Below, piece by piece: positions 15,903-25,363 of a stretch of 64,000 nt of DNA. The translations under genes and the position numbers were made by a program. Under the pieces are notes generated by a model. That model was not told the origin of the DNA, searched no databases, and was given only the letters and a program-made list of their open reading frames with translations. Origin of the DNA: Variovorax sp. OAS795 (GTDB lineage Bacteria > Pseudomonadota > Gammaproteobacteria > Burkholderiales > Burkholderiaceae_C); NCBI RefSeq assembly GCF_040546685.1, contig NZ_JBEPOH010000001.1, positions 1,240,001-1,304,000 of the forward strand. The letters are read 5' to 3'. The first letter of the stretch is position 1. The number at the start of each line of letters is the position of its first letter.

Positions 15903-16634
15903 ATGGGATCAAACTGGGATTGGCAGGTCTTCTTGCAAGACCCCGGCGGGAAGTACCCGACCTATTGGCAGTGGATGCTGTCGGCATGGGGCTGGACCGT
16001 GTCGGTCGCCCTGTTGGCGCTGATCGTCGCGCTGGTGCTCGGCTCGCTGATCGGCATCATCCGCACCCTGCCCAACAGCCCGTGGCTCGTGCGCCTGGGC
16101 AATGCGTGGGTCGAACTGTTCCGCAACATTCCCCTCCTGGTGCAGATCTTCCTCTGGTACCACGTCATTCCGGCGCTGGTGCCGGTGATGAAGGGCGTAC
16201 CGAGCTTCGTGCTGGTGGTGCTGGCGCTGGGGTTCTTCACCTCGGCGCGTATCGCCGAACAGGTGCGGTCGGGCATCCAGGCGCTGCCCAAGGGCCAGCG
16301 CTATGCGGGCATGGCGGTGGGTTTCACCACGCCGCAGTATTACCGCTACGTGATCCTGCCGATGGCCTACCGCATCATCATTCCGCCGCTCACCAGCGAG
16401 ACGATGAACATCTTCAAGAACTCGTCGGTGGCGTTCGCCGTCTCGGTGACCGAACTCACGATGTTCGCGATGCAGGCGCAGGAAGAAACCTCGCGCGGCA
16501 TCGAGGTGTACCTGGCGGTGACGGCGCTCTACGTGATCTCGGCCTTCGCGATCAACCGCATCATGGCGTACATCGAGAAGAAGACGCGCGTGCCGGGCTT
16601 CATCGTCTCGGCCAGTGGCGGCGGAGGACACTGA
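15903..16634 (+). CDS. gltJ: Glutamate/aspartate ABC transporter, permease
   Basis: The 243-residue inner-membrane protein is a HisM-type permease. Membrane segments include WTVSVALLALIVALVLGSLIGII and SFVLVVLALGFF. FRNIPLLVQIFLWY is the typical motif after the second helix, and the cytoplasmic EAA loop (GIQALPKGQRYAGMAVGFT) contacts the ATPase. It is preceded by AAGGAGAG. It would pair with the next permease to form the channel for acidic amino acids. Motif match to GltJ is good, and operon context makes the call firm. Confidence 0.92.
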   Translation: MGSNWDWQVFLQDPGGKYPTYWQWMLSAWGWTVSVALLALIVALVLGSLIGIIRTLPNSPWLVRLGNAWVELFRNIPLLVQIFLWYHVIPALVPVMKGVPSFVLVVLALGFFTSARIAEQVRSGIQALPKGQRYAGMAVGFTTPQYYRYVILPMAYRIIIPPLTSETMNIFKNSSVAFAVSVTELTMFAMQAQEETSRGIEVYLAVTALYVISAFAINRIMAYIEKKTRVPGFIVSASGGGGH

Positions 16635-16635
16635 C

Positions 16636-17325
16636 ATGATGAATCTCGACCTGTCGTTCTACAACTGGGACGTCATCAGCAACTTCGTCGTCAAGGGCTT
16701 CTACTTCAGCATCATGCTGACGATCGTGGCCACGGTCGGCGGCGTGATCTTCGGCACCGTGCTGGCGCTCATGCGCCTGTCCGGCAAGAAGTGGCTCGAC
16801 GCGCCGGCCGCCATCTACGTCAACGGCATGCGCAGCATTCCGCTCGTGATGGTGATCCTGTGGTTCTTCCTCCTGGTGCCGGCCTCGTTCTACGCGGCCT
16901 TCGGCTCCATCGGCTCGAACTACCGCTCCGAAATCTCGGCCGTGATCACCTTCATCGCATTCGAGGCGGCCTACTTCAGCGAGATCATGCGCGCGGGCAT
17001 CCAGTCGATCCCGCGCGGCCAGGTGCATGCGGGCCAGGCGGTTGGCATGACCTACGGCCAGAACATGCGCCTGGTGGTGCTGCCGCAGGCCTTCCGCAAC
17101 ATGCTGCCGGTGCTGCTCACGCAGACCATCATCCTGTTCCAGGACACCTCGCTGGTCTACGCCATCGGCGCCTACGACATGCTCAAGGGCTTCGAGACCG
17201 CGGGCAAGAACTTCGGCCGCCCGATCGAGGCCTACCTGCTCGCTGCCGTTGTGTACTTCATCATGTGCTATGCCTTGTCGTGGCTCGTCAAGCGCCTCCA
17301 CAAGAAGATTGCCATCATTCGCTGA
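16636..17325 (+). CDS. gltK: Glutamate/aspartate ABC transporter, permease
   Basis: The 229-residue second permease starts one base after the gltJ stop, indicating tight translational linkage. It has the same architecture: GFYFSIMLTIVATVGGVIFG (first helix), MRSIPLVMVILWFFLLVP, and the EAA loop GIQSIPRGQVHAGQAVGMTY. It completes the heterodimeric membrane channel. The start MMNLDLS is chosen over an earlier in-frame codon inside gltJ. Confidence 0.92.
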   Translation: MMNLDLSFYNWDVISNFVVKGFYFSIMLTIVATVGGVIFGTVLALMRLSGKKWLDAPAAIYVNGMRSIPLVMVILWFFLLVPASFYAAFGSIGSNYRSEISAVITFIAFEAAYFSEIMRAGIQSIPRGQVHAGQAVGMTYGQNMRLVVLPQAFRNMLPVLLTQTIILFQDTSLVYAIGAYDMLKGFETAGKNFGRPIEAYLLAAVVYFIMCYALSWLVKRLHKKIAIIR

Positions 17326-17346
17326 GTGGCTGAACCGGAGAAACAA

Positions 17347-18096
17347 ATGTCCGAGAAAATGATTGAAATCAAGAACGTCTCCAAGTGGTATGGCCCGGTG
17401 CAGGTGCTCAACGATTGTTCGGTGAGCATCTCCAAGGGCGACGTGGTGGTGGTGTGCGGGCCGTCGGGCTCGGGCAAGTCCACCCTCATCAAGACCGTGA
17501 ACGCGCTCGAGCCCTTCCAGAAGGGCGAGATCACCGTCAACGGCATTCCGCTGCACGACCCCAAGACCAACCTGCCGAAGCTGCGTTCCAAGGTCGGCAT
17601 GGTGTTCCAGCACTTCGAGCTGTTCCCGCACCTGTCGGTCACCGAGAACCTCACGATCGCCCAGATCAAGGTGCTCGGCCGCAGCCCCGACGAAGCCAAG
17701 ACCCGCGGCCTCAAGATGCTCGACCGCGTGGGCCTGATGGCGCACAAGGACAAGTTCCCGGGCCAGCTCTCGGGGGGCCAGCAGCAGCGCGTGGCCATTG
17801 CCCGCGCGCTCAGCATGGACCCGATCGTGATGCTGTTCGACGAGCCCACCTCGGCGCTCGACCCCGAGATGGTCGGCGAAGTGCTCGACGTGATGGTGAG
17901 CCTGGCCAAGGACGGCATGACCATGATGGTGGTCACGCACGAAATGGCCTTCGCCCGCAAGGTGGCCAGCCGCGTGATCTTCATCGACGTGGGCGGCAAG
18001 ATCCTCGAAGACTGCCCGAAGGACGAGTTCTTCAGCCATCCTGAAAATCGCCAGCCGCGCACGAAGGATTTCCTGAACAAGATCCTGCAGCACTGA
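17347..18096 (+). CDS. gltL: Glutamate/aspartate ABC transporter, ATP-binding protein
   Basis: The 249-residue cytoplasmic ATPase has Walker [11 protein letters not shown]-loop [11 protein letters not shown], signature LSGGQQQR, Walker [13 protein letters not shown] and the switch His in VVTHEMAFA. These are the hallmarks of polar-amino-acid importers. It energises uptake through GltJK. The transcript ends in a strong bidirectional terminator shared with the convergent nucleoside hydrolase gene. Confidence 0.93.
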   Translation: MSEKMIEIKNVSKWYGPVQVLNDCSVSISKGDVVVVCGPSGSGKSTLIKTVNALEPFQKGEITVNGIPLHDPKTNLPKLRSKVGMVFQHFELFPHLSVTENLTIAQIKVLGRSPDEAKTRGLKMLDRVGLMAHKDKFPGQLSGGQQQRVAIARALSMDPIVMLFDEPTSALDPEMVGEVLDVMVSLAKDGMTMMVVTHEMAFARKVASRVIFIDVGGKILEDCPKDEFFSHPENRQPRTKDFLNKILQH

Positions 18097-18121
18097 TCGA
18101 GCCGCTGCGGCGCCAAAAAGC

Positions 18122-18151
18122 AAAAGCCACGCTGTTCGCAGCGTGGCTTTT
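18122..18151. terminator. Bidirectional intrinsic terminator (gltL / nucleoside hydrolase)
   Basis: AAAGCCACGCTG pairs perfectly with CAGCGTGGCTTT around a TTCG tetraloop, flanked by A-run and T-run, so it can stop transcription from either side between convergent genes. Confidence 0.9.
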
Positions 18152-18171
18152 CTACTTGGTGCCCAAGGCCG

Positions 18172-19113
18172 TCAAGGCAGCCGCGCGATGTGCCTGGCCA
18201 GCAGGTCGAAGAAGCCCTCTGCATCGCCGTCCACGATCCAGTTCACGTTGGCGGGACGCTTCAGGCTGCCATGCCAGTCGGCCACCGTCTGGCCGAAACC
18301 CATGCCTTCGCGGCTGTCGACTTCGACGTTGACCAGCCTGCCGGTGAAGAGCGAGGGCTGCAGCAGGTAGGCGATGACGGTGGCGTCGTGCACCGGGCCG
18401 CCGGGCATGCCGTAGTGCCGCATTTCCTCTGGCGCATAGGCGTCGAGGATGTCTGCGACGATCCTGCCGGCCCGGTTGCCGATGCTGCGCAACCGCGCAA
18501 TGCGCGCGTCGCTGGTCAGGATCTTGTGCGTCGCATCGAGCGGCAGCATGGTGATCGGCACGCCGCATTGCAGCACCGCTTCGGCCGCATGCGGGTCGGC
18601 GAACACGTTGAACTCTGCGGTCGGCGTGATGTTGCCGCCGTTGAAATGCGCGCCGGCCATGAGCACCAGTTCGCGCAGGCCCCGTGCGATGTCGGGCGCT
18701 TGCCCGAGGGCCAGTGCGAGGTTGGTCTGCGGGCCGAGCATGGCGAGCGTCACGCTGCGCTCGGGCGCCGCGCGCAGCGTGCGGACCAGGTAGTCGACGG
18801 CATGGCCCTCGGCCAGGGGCGCGGCAGGTTCATGCACGTCGACGCCGGTGATGCCCTCGCGGCCGTGGATGTTGGCTGCATGGATGGGCGTGCGCTGCAG
18901 CGGGCGTTCCGCGCCGGCATACACCGGAATGTCCGGCCGGCCGGCCCATTCGCAGGCGAGGCGCGCATTGCGCGAGGTCTTGGCCAGCGGGACATTGCCG
19001 GCCACCGTGGTCAGCGCCTGGAGCGCCAGTGCCTCGGGCGCCGCCATGGCGAACAGCAGCGCGATCACGTCGTCCGCGCCGGGGTCCGTGTCGATGATCA
19101 GGGTGTGGGGCAT
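18172..19113 (-). CDS. Nucleoside hydrolase (inosine-uridine preferring family)
   Basis: The 313-residue product has the Ca-binding N-terminal motif DTDPGADD (residues 8-15) of IU-nucleoside hydrolases, MLGPQTNLALAL and AEFNVFADPHAAE. It cleaves ribonucleosides to ribose and base in the cytoplasm. It is the last gene of a run whose preceding genes encode a TRAP transporter (46 bases upstream is the binding-protein stop), which suggests that the transporter imports nucleosides. The start MPHTLI is preferred because the in-frame upstream stretch is Arg-rich and lacks family similarity. Confidence 0.88.
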   Translation of the reverse strand: MPHTLIIDTDPGADDVIALLFAMAAPEALALQALTTVAGNVPLAKTSRNARLACEWAGRPDIPVYAGAERPLQRTPIHAANIHGREGITGVDVHEPAAPLAEGHAVDYLVRTLRAAPERSVTLAMLGPQTNLALALGQAPDIARGLRELVLMAGAHFNGGNITPTAEFNVFADPHAAEAVLQCGVPITMLPLDATHKILTSDARIARLRSIGNRAGRIVADILDAYAPEEMRHYGMPGGPVHDATVIAYLLQPSLFTGRLVNVEVDSREGMGFGQTVADWHGSLKRPANVNWIVDGDAEGFFDLLARHIARLP

Positions 19114-19159
19114 CCGGGCATTGTCGCGGCCGCCCCTTTGTGGCGCAGGACCCGCGTGC

Positions 19160-20197
19160 TTACTTCTTGCGCGCGGCAATGGCCTTTTCAGCCGCGGCCA
19201 CGAGGTCCGTGCCCACGGTGGTCTTCCACTTGTCGTACACCGGGCGCGTGGCCTTCACGAAGGCTTCGCGCTCGGCGGGCGTGAGCTGGGTCACGGTCAC
19301 GCCCATGCCGGCGATGTCCTTCAGCACCGGCTTGTCGGCTTCGACGAGGCCCTTGCGCGCGAGTTCGATCTCCTGCTTGCCGGCGTCGACCGCGGCCTGG
19401 CGCACGATGGCCTGGTCGGCCGGCGTCCACGAGGCCCAGATTTCCTTGTTGACCACGAACACCAGCGGGTCGGCCACGTAGCCCCAGGTGGTGACGAACT
19501 TCTGGCCCACGGTGTGCATCTTGAGCACGGTGAACAGGAAGAGGGGGTTCTCCTGGCCATCGACGGCGCCGCTGGCGAGCGCGGGCTGTGCGTCGGCCCA
19601 GCTCATCTGGGTGGGGTTGGCGCCCAGGGCGGTGAGCATGTCGGAATAGATCGGCGAGCCGACGACGCGGATCTTCATGCCCTTCAGGTCGTCGGGCGAC
19701 TTGATCGGCTTCTTGGAGTTGGTGATCTCGCGGAAGCCGTTCTCGCCCCAGGCGAGCGGCACCACGCCGGCCTTGTCGAGGGTCTTGAACATTTCCTTGC
19801 CGACGTCGCCCTGGGTGAGCGCGTCGATGGCCGCATAGTCGGGCATCAGGAAGGGCATGGAGAAGAGATTGAGCTGCTTGACCTGCGGTGACCAGTTGAT
19901 GGTGGAGCCGACGGCCATGTCGATCACGCCCTGGCGCAGTGCGCTGAACTCGCGGGTCTGGTCGCCCTGGATGAGCGACACGCCGGGGTAGAGCTTGATG
20001 TTGATGCGGCCCTGGGTACGCTCCTTCACGAGGTCGGCCCAGATCTTCCCGGCCTGGCCCCAGGGGGTCGGCGGGCCGAGCACGAGAGACATCTTGTATT
20101 CGGGCTTGTAGGCGGCCTGCGCCATGGCGCCGGTCGAGAACATGCCCAGGGCGGTGGCTACGGCGGCAAGGCCGAGCAGGGTGCGGCGGAATTTCAT
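19160..20197 (-). CDS. TRAP transporter substrate-binding protein (DctP family)
   Basis: The 345-residue periplasmic protein begins with a signal peptide (LLGLAAVATALGMFSTGAMA). The core shows the DctP signatures GSPIYSDMLTALGANP and SWADAQPALASGAVDGQENP, where an Arg just before (MKIRVVGS) normally contacts a substrate carboxylate. GGAG precedes the ATG. It delivers an organic solute to the DctQM permease. Its gene follows the permease genes (order Q-M-P), separated by a large inverted repeat, and precedes a nucleoside hydrolase gene. Confidence 0.9.
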   Translation of the reverse strand: MKFRRTLLGLAAVATALGMFSTGAMAQAAYKPEYKMSLVLGPPTPWGQAGKIWADLVKERTQGRINIKLYPGVSLIQGDQTREFSALRQGVIDMAVGSTINWSPQVKQLNLFSMPFLMPDYAAIDALTQGDVGKEMFKTLDKAGVVPLAWGENGFREITNSKKPIKSPDDLKGMKIRVVGSPIYSDMLTALGANPTQMSWADAQPALASGAVDGQENPLFLFTVLKMHTVGQKFVTTWGYVADPLVFVVNKEIWASWTPADQAIVRQAAVDAGKQEIELARKGLVEADKPVLKDIAGMGVTVTQLTPAEREAFVKATRPVYDKWKTTVGTDLVAAAEKAIAARKK

Positions 20198-20238
20198 TTG
20201 ATCCATCTCCTCAGGTTGTAGAAAACGCAATCGGACTT

Positions 20239-20346
20239 CCGGACGCAGAAGGCGCAAAGGCTTCGCAGAGTGCGCAGAAAGAGCATCCCAAAGTTTGGAT
20301 ATTCCTTCTGCGTCCTCTGCGAGACCTTTGCGTCCTCTGCGTTCGG
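20239..20346. repeat. Large imperfect inverted repeat between dctM and dctP
   Basis: Two 41-nt arms (20239-20279 and 20306-20346) are near-perfect reverse complements, with about seven mismatches and a 26-nt loop. Each arm is built of short words such as CGCAGAGGACGCA and GCAAAGG, a composition seen in intergenic repeat families of Burkholderiales. It could protect the upstream dctQM mRNA or act as a partial barrier before dctP. Confidence 0.75.
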
Positions 20347-20366
20347 TTGCCCGCTTTCATGTCTTG

Positions 20367-21665
20367 TCAGTACCCCAGCTTGCGCGGAAGCCACAACGCG
20401 AGCTCAGGGAACGCGATCACCAGCACCATCACGACGAACATCGAGAACAGCATCCATCCCACCCACCGCACGGTTTCTTCCATGCGCACCTTGGCAATGC
20501 GGCACGACACCATGAGGTTGACCGCGAGCGGCGGCGTGAACTGGCCGAGCGCCACCTTCAGCGTGAGGATCACGCCGAACCACACCGGGTCCCACTTGTA
20601 GTACTGCACGATCGGCAGCAAGAGCGGCACGAAGATCAGGAAGATCGACACGCCGTCCAGGAACATGCCCACCGTGATCAGCAGCAAGATCAGGAGCGCC
20701 AGGATGCCGTATTCGCCCAGGCCCGAATTCACGATCGCGCGCGTCACCGGATCGATGATGCCCAGCGTCGAAAGCGAGTACGCGAAGATGCCCGCCAGCG
20801 ACACCACCAGCAGGATCACCGCCGACAGCTCGCCCGACTCGCGCAAGATGACGAACAGGTCGCGCACCTTGATCGTCCGGTGGATGCACATGCCCACGAA
20901 CAGGCCGTAGAACACCGCCACCACCGCGGCTTCGGTCGGCGTGAACCAGCCCGCGCGCATGCCGCCCAAAATGAGCACCGGTGCCGCCAGGCCCCAGATC
21001 GCTTCGCGGAAACTCTTCCAGAACGGCGGGCGCGGCAGCGTCGATTCGAGCGCGCCCATCTTGTGCTTGCGCGCCAGCAGCACGGCCGGAATCATCAGCG
21101 CCAGGCCGGCCATCACGCCCGGGATCATGCCGGCCGCGAACAGCGCCGGCACCGATGCGCCGGGCACCAGCACCGAATACACGATGAACGCCACCGACGG
21201 CGGAATCAGGATGTCGGTGGCCGCCGCGGCGCCCACCACACTGGCCGAGAAGGCCGCCGGGTAGCCCGCGCGCGACATGGCCGCGATCATCACCGCGCCC
21301 ACCGCCGCGGCATTGGCCGGGCCCGAGCCCGAGATGCCGCCGAGGAACATCGCCACGGCAATGGCCACCAGCGGCAGCATGCCGGGTCCGCGCCCGACAA
21401 TGGCCACTGCAAAATTGACCAGCCGCAGTGCCACGCCCGAGCGGTCGAAGATGGAACCGACCAGCACGAACATCGGAATGGCGAGCAGCGGATATTTGCC
21501 GAGCCCCGCATAGAAGTTCTGCGGCACGGCCAGGAGGCCGAACCACTGCGCATCGCTGTTGGCGAGCGCGATGCAGGCGGCGCCGGCCAGGCCCAGCGCA
21601 GCGCCGATCGGCACGCCCACCAGCATCATCACCACGAACGCGACGAAAAGAAGGGTGGCGATCAC
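20367..21665 (-). CDS. TRAP transporter large permease (DctM family)
   Basis: The 432-residue inner-membrane protein has about 12 hydrophobic segments and the DctM hallmarks YPLLAIPMFVLVGSIF, GGISGSGPANAAAVG and DILIPPSVAFIVY. It forms the sodium-driven channel with the small subunit. The GTG start overlaps the small-permease stop by four bases (GTGA), which indicates translational coupling and fixes the start. Substrate is set by the binding protein. Confidence 0.92.
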   Translation of the reverse strand: MIATLLFVAFVVMMLVGVPIGAALGLAGAACIALANSDAQWFGLLAVPQNFYAGLGKYPLLAIPMFVLVGSIFDRSGVALRLVNFAVAIVGRGPGMLPLVAIAVAMFLGGISGSGPANAAAVGAVMIAAMSRAGYPAAFSASVVGAAAATDILIPPSVAFIVYSVLVPGASVPALFAAGMIPGVMAGLALMIPAVLLARKHKMGALESTLPRPPFWKSFREAIWGLAAPVLILGGMRAGWFTPTEAAVVAVFYGLFVGMCIHRTIKVRDLFVILRESGELSAVILLVVSLAGIFAYSLSTLGIIDPVTRAIVNSGLGEYGILALLILLLITVGMFLDGVSIFLIFVPLLLPIVQYYKWDPVWFGVILTLKVALGQFTPPLAVNLMVSCRIAKVRMEETVRWVGWMLFSMFVVMVLVIAFPELALWLPRKLGY

Positions 21666-22243
21666 GGTGCGTCGCCCTTGCCGGGACGGTGCGCCTGGCT
21701 GCGGTATTCCTTGCGGCCACGCCGGACCATGAGGCCCACCGCGCGCAGCGCGATGGCAAAGGACACGATCGGCAGCCACATCGAATACCACCAGGCCGGC
21801 AGTCCGATGCCCGGCGTGGTCTCGTCGAAGCGATAGTCGTCCCACACCATGCGGATGCTGAGCGCGCCGATCAGGCCGAAAAGGATGGCGATCATCAGCG
21901 CGCCGAACTGCGCCAGCCGCTTGCGGCGCGCCATCGAGCCGTTCTCGGAGAAGTATTCGATGCGGATGTGGCGGTCGCGCGCCACAGCGGCCGAGCCGGC
22001 CACCAGCGCCAGCATGATCATGAGGAAGACCGAGAACTCCTCCGTCCACGCGAACGAAGAGTCGGTGAAGTAGCGCACCAGCACGTTGGCAAAGGTGATG
22101 AGCGCCAGCGCGCCCATGATGATGACGGTGAGCCAGTCCTCGATGGCAAGCGGCACCCTGGTGGGCTCGTCGGCGGCTTCGATGTCTGGGGGGAGTGGGC
22201 TGGCGGCGTCCAGCAGCGGGCCGGACTCGTTGGGAGTGGTCAT
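21662..22243 (-). CDS. TRAP transporter small permease (DctQ family)
   Basis: The 193-residue protein has four hydrophobic helices and the DctQ motif FAWTEEFSVFLMIMLALVAG followed by RDRHIRIEYF. The N-terminal ~35 residues are polar and acidic, and the C-terminus is basic, consistent with cytoplasmic ends. It pairs with the overlapping DctM gene. It starts 89 bases after the acyl-CoA synthetase stop, so the TRAP genes may be read through from the catabolic operon or have their own promoter in that gap. Confidence 0.88.
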   Translation of the reverse strand: MTTPNESGPLLDAASPLPPDIEAADEPTRVPLAIEDWLTVIIMGALALITFANVLVRYFTDSSFAWTEEFSVFLMIMLALVAGSAAVARDRHIRIEYFSENGSMARRKRLAQFGALMIAILFGLIGALSIRMVWDDYRFDETTPGIGLPAWWYSMWLPIVSFAIALRAVGLMVRRGRKEYRSQAHRPGKGDAP

Positions 22244-22331
22244 CGAAAGGGAAGGGGAAAGCAGCTATGGATGGTAACGATCCATGACCATCCGTTCATC
22301 GGGGTTTTCCTAAGCCGCGGCCCCGGGCTTT

Positions 22332-24278
22332 CTATTCGACGAGCACCCGGGTCTTGAACGGAAGCGGCGCGAGCGCCGCGCGGATCCGTTCCTGCATTGC
22401 CGCTGCGAGGCGGCCCGCCGCGGCCGCATCGATGCGCACCTCCACCAGGCTCTCGCCCGCGCCCTGCACGCGGGGCCGGGCATCGCCCGCCATGCCGAGC
22501 TCGTCGCAGATCTGCGCCACTGTCGCCGCCACCACGCGGCTCGCGGCCATCGCGCGCAGCTCGGGCTTGTAGATCTTGCCGACGTTGGTCATCGGCATGT
22601 TCTCGATGACGATCACCGACCTGGGTTTGGCCGGTGCCTCGTCGACACGCGCGGCGGTGAAGGCGAGCAGCTCGTCCTCGGTGGCGGAGGCGCCGGGCAC
22701 CAGCGTCGCGAACACCACCGGCAGCTCCCCCGCATACGCATCGGGCGCGCCCACGGCCGCGCACAGCTGCACCGCGGGATGCGCCCCCAGCGCGTCCTCG
22801 ATCACCTTGGGATCGATGTTGTGGCCGCTGCGAATGATCAGGTCCTTCGAGCGGCCGCTGAGGTTGAGCCTGCCCTCGCCATCGATCCAGCCCAGGTCGC
22901 CGGTCGCGAGCCAGCCATCGGCCGTGAAGGCCTTCGCGTTGTCAACGGGATCGACGAAACCCGAGAACAGGTTGGGCGACTTGAACAGCACCATGCCCTG
23001 CTCGCCCGGCGGCAAGTCGCGGTCGCTGGCGTTGCCGTGCTCGTCGAGCGCCACGATGCGCATGCGCATGTAGGGCAGCGCAAAACCGACGCAGCCCGCG
23101 GGCCCCTCCACACCCCGCGGCGTGATGGTCGAGATGCCGGCCATCTCGGTCATGCCCAGGCTCTCGTGCACGTGCAGGCCGAACAGGCGTTCGAAGCGCG
23201 CGGCCAGTTCCGGCGAGAGCACGGCGGCGCCGGTGCGGCAGTAGCCGATCGATGAAATATCCGCACCATCGAGCGGCACGTTGGCCAGCGCGGCCAGCAC
23301 CGTCGGCACGGCCGAGAGCGAGGTCGGCCGGTATTTCTCGACCAGCTTCCAGTAGTTGGCGAGCACCTCCTTGTTGCGCAGCAGGGAGGGCGTGGGGATG
23401 ATCACTTCCACGCCCGCCGAGAGCGATGCCAGCGAGGCCGGCAGCACGCCCGCCACGTGGAACAGCGGATAGCCGTTGATGGAGATGCCCTGCGCGTTCA
23501 TGCCCGCGACCTGCACGCTGGCCCAGGCGGTGAACACCTGCGCGCCATGGCTGTGGCGCGCGAGCTTGGGGGCGCCGGTGGTGCCGCCGGTGTGGAAGTA
23601 GGCGGCAATGTCGGTCGGCGCGATGTCGCGGCCGCTCACGAGCCGGTCGGCCGGCTGTGCGCGGCGCAGTTCGTCGAAGCCGGACACGCCTTCGGGCAGC
23701 GCGCCCGCCGCCTCCGGCGCCTCGTCGTGCGGCGCGACGCGCAGCACGGTCGTGAGCGTGGGCACCTGGCCGCGCAGGCGCATGGCCTTCGACCACATGC
23801 CCGATTCGCTGTCGGAGCCATAGGCGATCAGCACCTTGGCGCGGCCCGCGGTCATCAGCGCCACCAGTTTCTCGTCGGTCAGGAGCGGATTGAGTGGCTG
23901 CACGATGCCGGCCGCCTCGCCGCCCCAGAGTGCCAGGTGGTACTCCAGGCAGCCCGGCAGCAGCACCGCCACCGCGTCCTCGGGGCCGACGCCCAGGGCG
24001 TGCAGCATGTTCGCGGTCTGGTGGATGCCCGCGAGCAGCTCGGCGTACGACCAGCGGATCGGCGCGTCGGCCGGGTTGCCCGTGCGAAGGAAGGTGAGCG
24101 CGGTCTTGTCACCGAAGGCCGCGCCCGCGTTGCGGAAGATCTCGTAGGTGCTGCGCACGGTGAGCGCCTGTTCCAGCGGCGTCTCTTCGAGCCGGCGGAT
24201 GTCGGCCAGGCTGCGAACCGGAAACAGCGGCCGGAACGGCGCGCCGTCCGGACGGGTCGTGTTGTCGTTGCCTGTCAT
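22332..24278 (-). CDS. Acyl-CoA synthetase (AMP-dependent ligase)
   Basis: The 648-residue ANL-superfamily enzyme activates a carboxylic acid to its CoA thioester via an acyl-AMP. The P-loop is TGGTTGAPK (230-238). Further motifs are ESLGMTEMAG, GWLATGDLGW, GRSKDLIIRSG and the catalytic Lys568 in NVGKIYKPEL. About 80 residues follow that Lys, longer than usual, ending in an alanine-rich helix. It lies in a beta-oxidation operon and would supply its CoA substrate, possibly in parallel with the CoA-transferase two genes upstream. Chain specificity unknown. Confidence 0.88.
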   Translation of the reverse strand: MTGNDNTTRPDGAPFRPLFPVRSLADIRRLEETPLEQALTVRSTYEIFRNAGAAFGDKTALTFLRTGNPADAPIRWSYAELLAGIHQTANMLHALGVGPEDAVAVLLPGCLEYHLALWGGEAAGIVQPLNPLLTDEKLVALMTAGRAKVLIAYGSDSESGMWSKAMRLRGQVPTLTTVLRVAPHDEAPEAAGALPEGVSGFDELRRAQPADRLVSGRDIAPTDIAAYFHTGGTTGAPKLARHSHGAQVFTAWASVQVAGMNAQGISINGYPLFHVAGVLPASLASLSAGVEVIIPTPSLLRNKEVLANYWKLVEKYRPTSLSAVPTVLAALANVPLDGADISSIGYCRTGAAVLSPELAARFERLFGLHVHESLGMTEMAGISTITPRGVEGPAGCVGFALPYMRMRIVALDEHGNASDRDLPPGEQGMVLFKSPNLFSGFVDPVDNAKAFTADGWLATGDLGWIDGEGRLNLSGRSKDLIIRSGHNIDPKVIEDALGAHPAVQLCAAVGAPDAYAGELPVVFATLVPGASATEDELLAFTAARVDEAPAKPRSVIVIENMPMTNVGKIYKPELRAMAASRVVAATVAQICDELGMAGDARPRVQGAGESLVEVRIDAAAAGRLAAAMQERIRAALAPLPFKTRVLVE

Positions 24279-24327
24279 GTCGTCGTCTCCTGGGTGTTGT
24301 CTTGCCGGCCGCGCGCGAAGCGCTGTT

Positions 24328-25332
24328 TTACTGGTTCGTGATCTTGTTGTCGCGAATGACCTTGCCCCAGCGCTCGAAGTCCTGGCGCATGCGCGTGCCC
24401 GTCTGCCCCGGCGTGCCGTAGGCCGCGAAGGAACCGACGCCTTCGAGCTTGTCCTGCACTTCCTTGTCGGCCAGCGCGGTCTTCAGCTCGGCGCTCATGC
24501 GCTCGACCACGTCCTTGGGCGTGCCCGCCGGTGCGAGCAGGCCGCCCCACGAGGTGGCGTCGAAACCGGGGAAGCCTTGCTCCGCGACCGTCTTCACGTC
24601 CGGCAGCAGGCTCACGCGCTTGCCCGAACCGACCGCAATGGCGCGCAGCGTGCCCGCGTGGATGTGCGGCATCACCGCCACCAGGTCGGAGAACATTGCA
24701 GGCACCTGCCCGCCGATCAGGTCGGTCACGGCCGGCGCACTGCCGCGGTAGGGCACGTGCTGCATGTCGAACTTGCCGATGTTCTTGAGCTGCTCGGTCG
24801 TCAGGTGGCCGAAGCTGCCCGCACCGGCGGTCGTGTAGTTGAGCTTGCCGCCTTCGGCCTTGGCCTTGGCGATCAGGCCCTGCAGGCCGGTCACCTCGGG
24901 CAGCGCCTTCGGATTGACCACCATCACGATCGGCAGGTCGTACACCGTGCCCACGGGCGTGAAGCTCTTGAAGATGTCGTAGGGCGTCTGCCCGTACAGG
25001 TGCGCGGCCAGCAGCGTGGGCGTGGCCAGCATCACGAAGGTGTAGCCGTCGGGCGCGGCCTTGGCGGCGGCGGCCGCGCCGATGGTGCCCGAGGCACCGC
25101 TGCGGTTGTCGATCAGGATGTTCTGCTTCAGCCCCTGCGACATCTTCTGCGCCACGATGCGCGTCGCCACGTCCGTCGGGCCGCCGGGCGGAAAAGGCAC
25201 GATGACGGTGATCGGCTTGGATGGCCAGGCCTGTGCGAAGGCGGCGCCGGCCACCAGCGGGAGGGCCATTGCGATGAGTGCACGGCGCACGGGATTGCGA
25301 AGGGGGCGGAAAGAAGAAATAGCCATGGACAT
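24328..25332 (-). CDS. Bug/TctC-family periplasmic binding protein
   Basis: The 334-residue product has a signal peptide (ALIAMALPLVAGAAFAQ) and the family landmarks WPSKPITVIVPFPPGG, DNRSGASGTIGA, GYTF, LNYTTAGAGSFGHLTTEQ and VPYRGSAPAV. Bug proteins bind carboxylates such as dicarboxylates, often without a linked TctAB permease, as here. Placed inside a beta-oxidation operon, it may sense or capture the acid that the operon degrades. Two in-frame ATGs lie six bases apart and the first is used here. Confidence 0.88.
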   Translation of the reverse strand: MSMAISSFRPLRNPVRRALIAMALPLVAGAAFAQAWPSKPITVIVPFPPGGPTDVATRIVAQKMSQGLKQNILIDNRSGASGTIGAAAAAKAAPDGYTFVMLATPTLLAAHLYGQTPYDIFKSFTPVGTVYDLPIVMVVNPKALPEVTGLQGLIAKAKAEGGKLNYTTAGAGSFGHLTTEQLKNIGKFDMQHVPYRGSAPAVTDLIGGQVPAMFSDLVAVMPHIHAGTLRAIAVGSGKRVSLLPDVKTVAEQGFPGFDATSWGGLLAPAGTPKDVVERMSAELKTALADKEVQDKLEGVGSFAAYGTPGQTGTRMRQDFERWGKVIRDNKITNQ

Positions 25333-25363
25333 GTTCAAGGGAGCGGAAGAGAGACAGGCGCCG

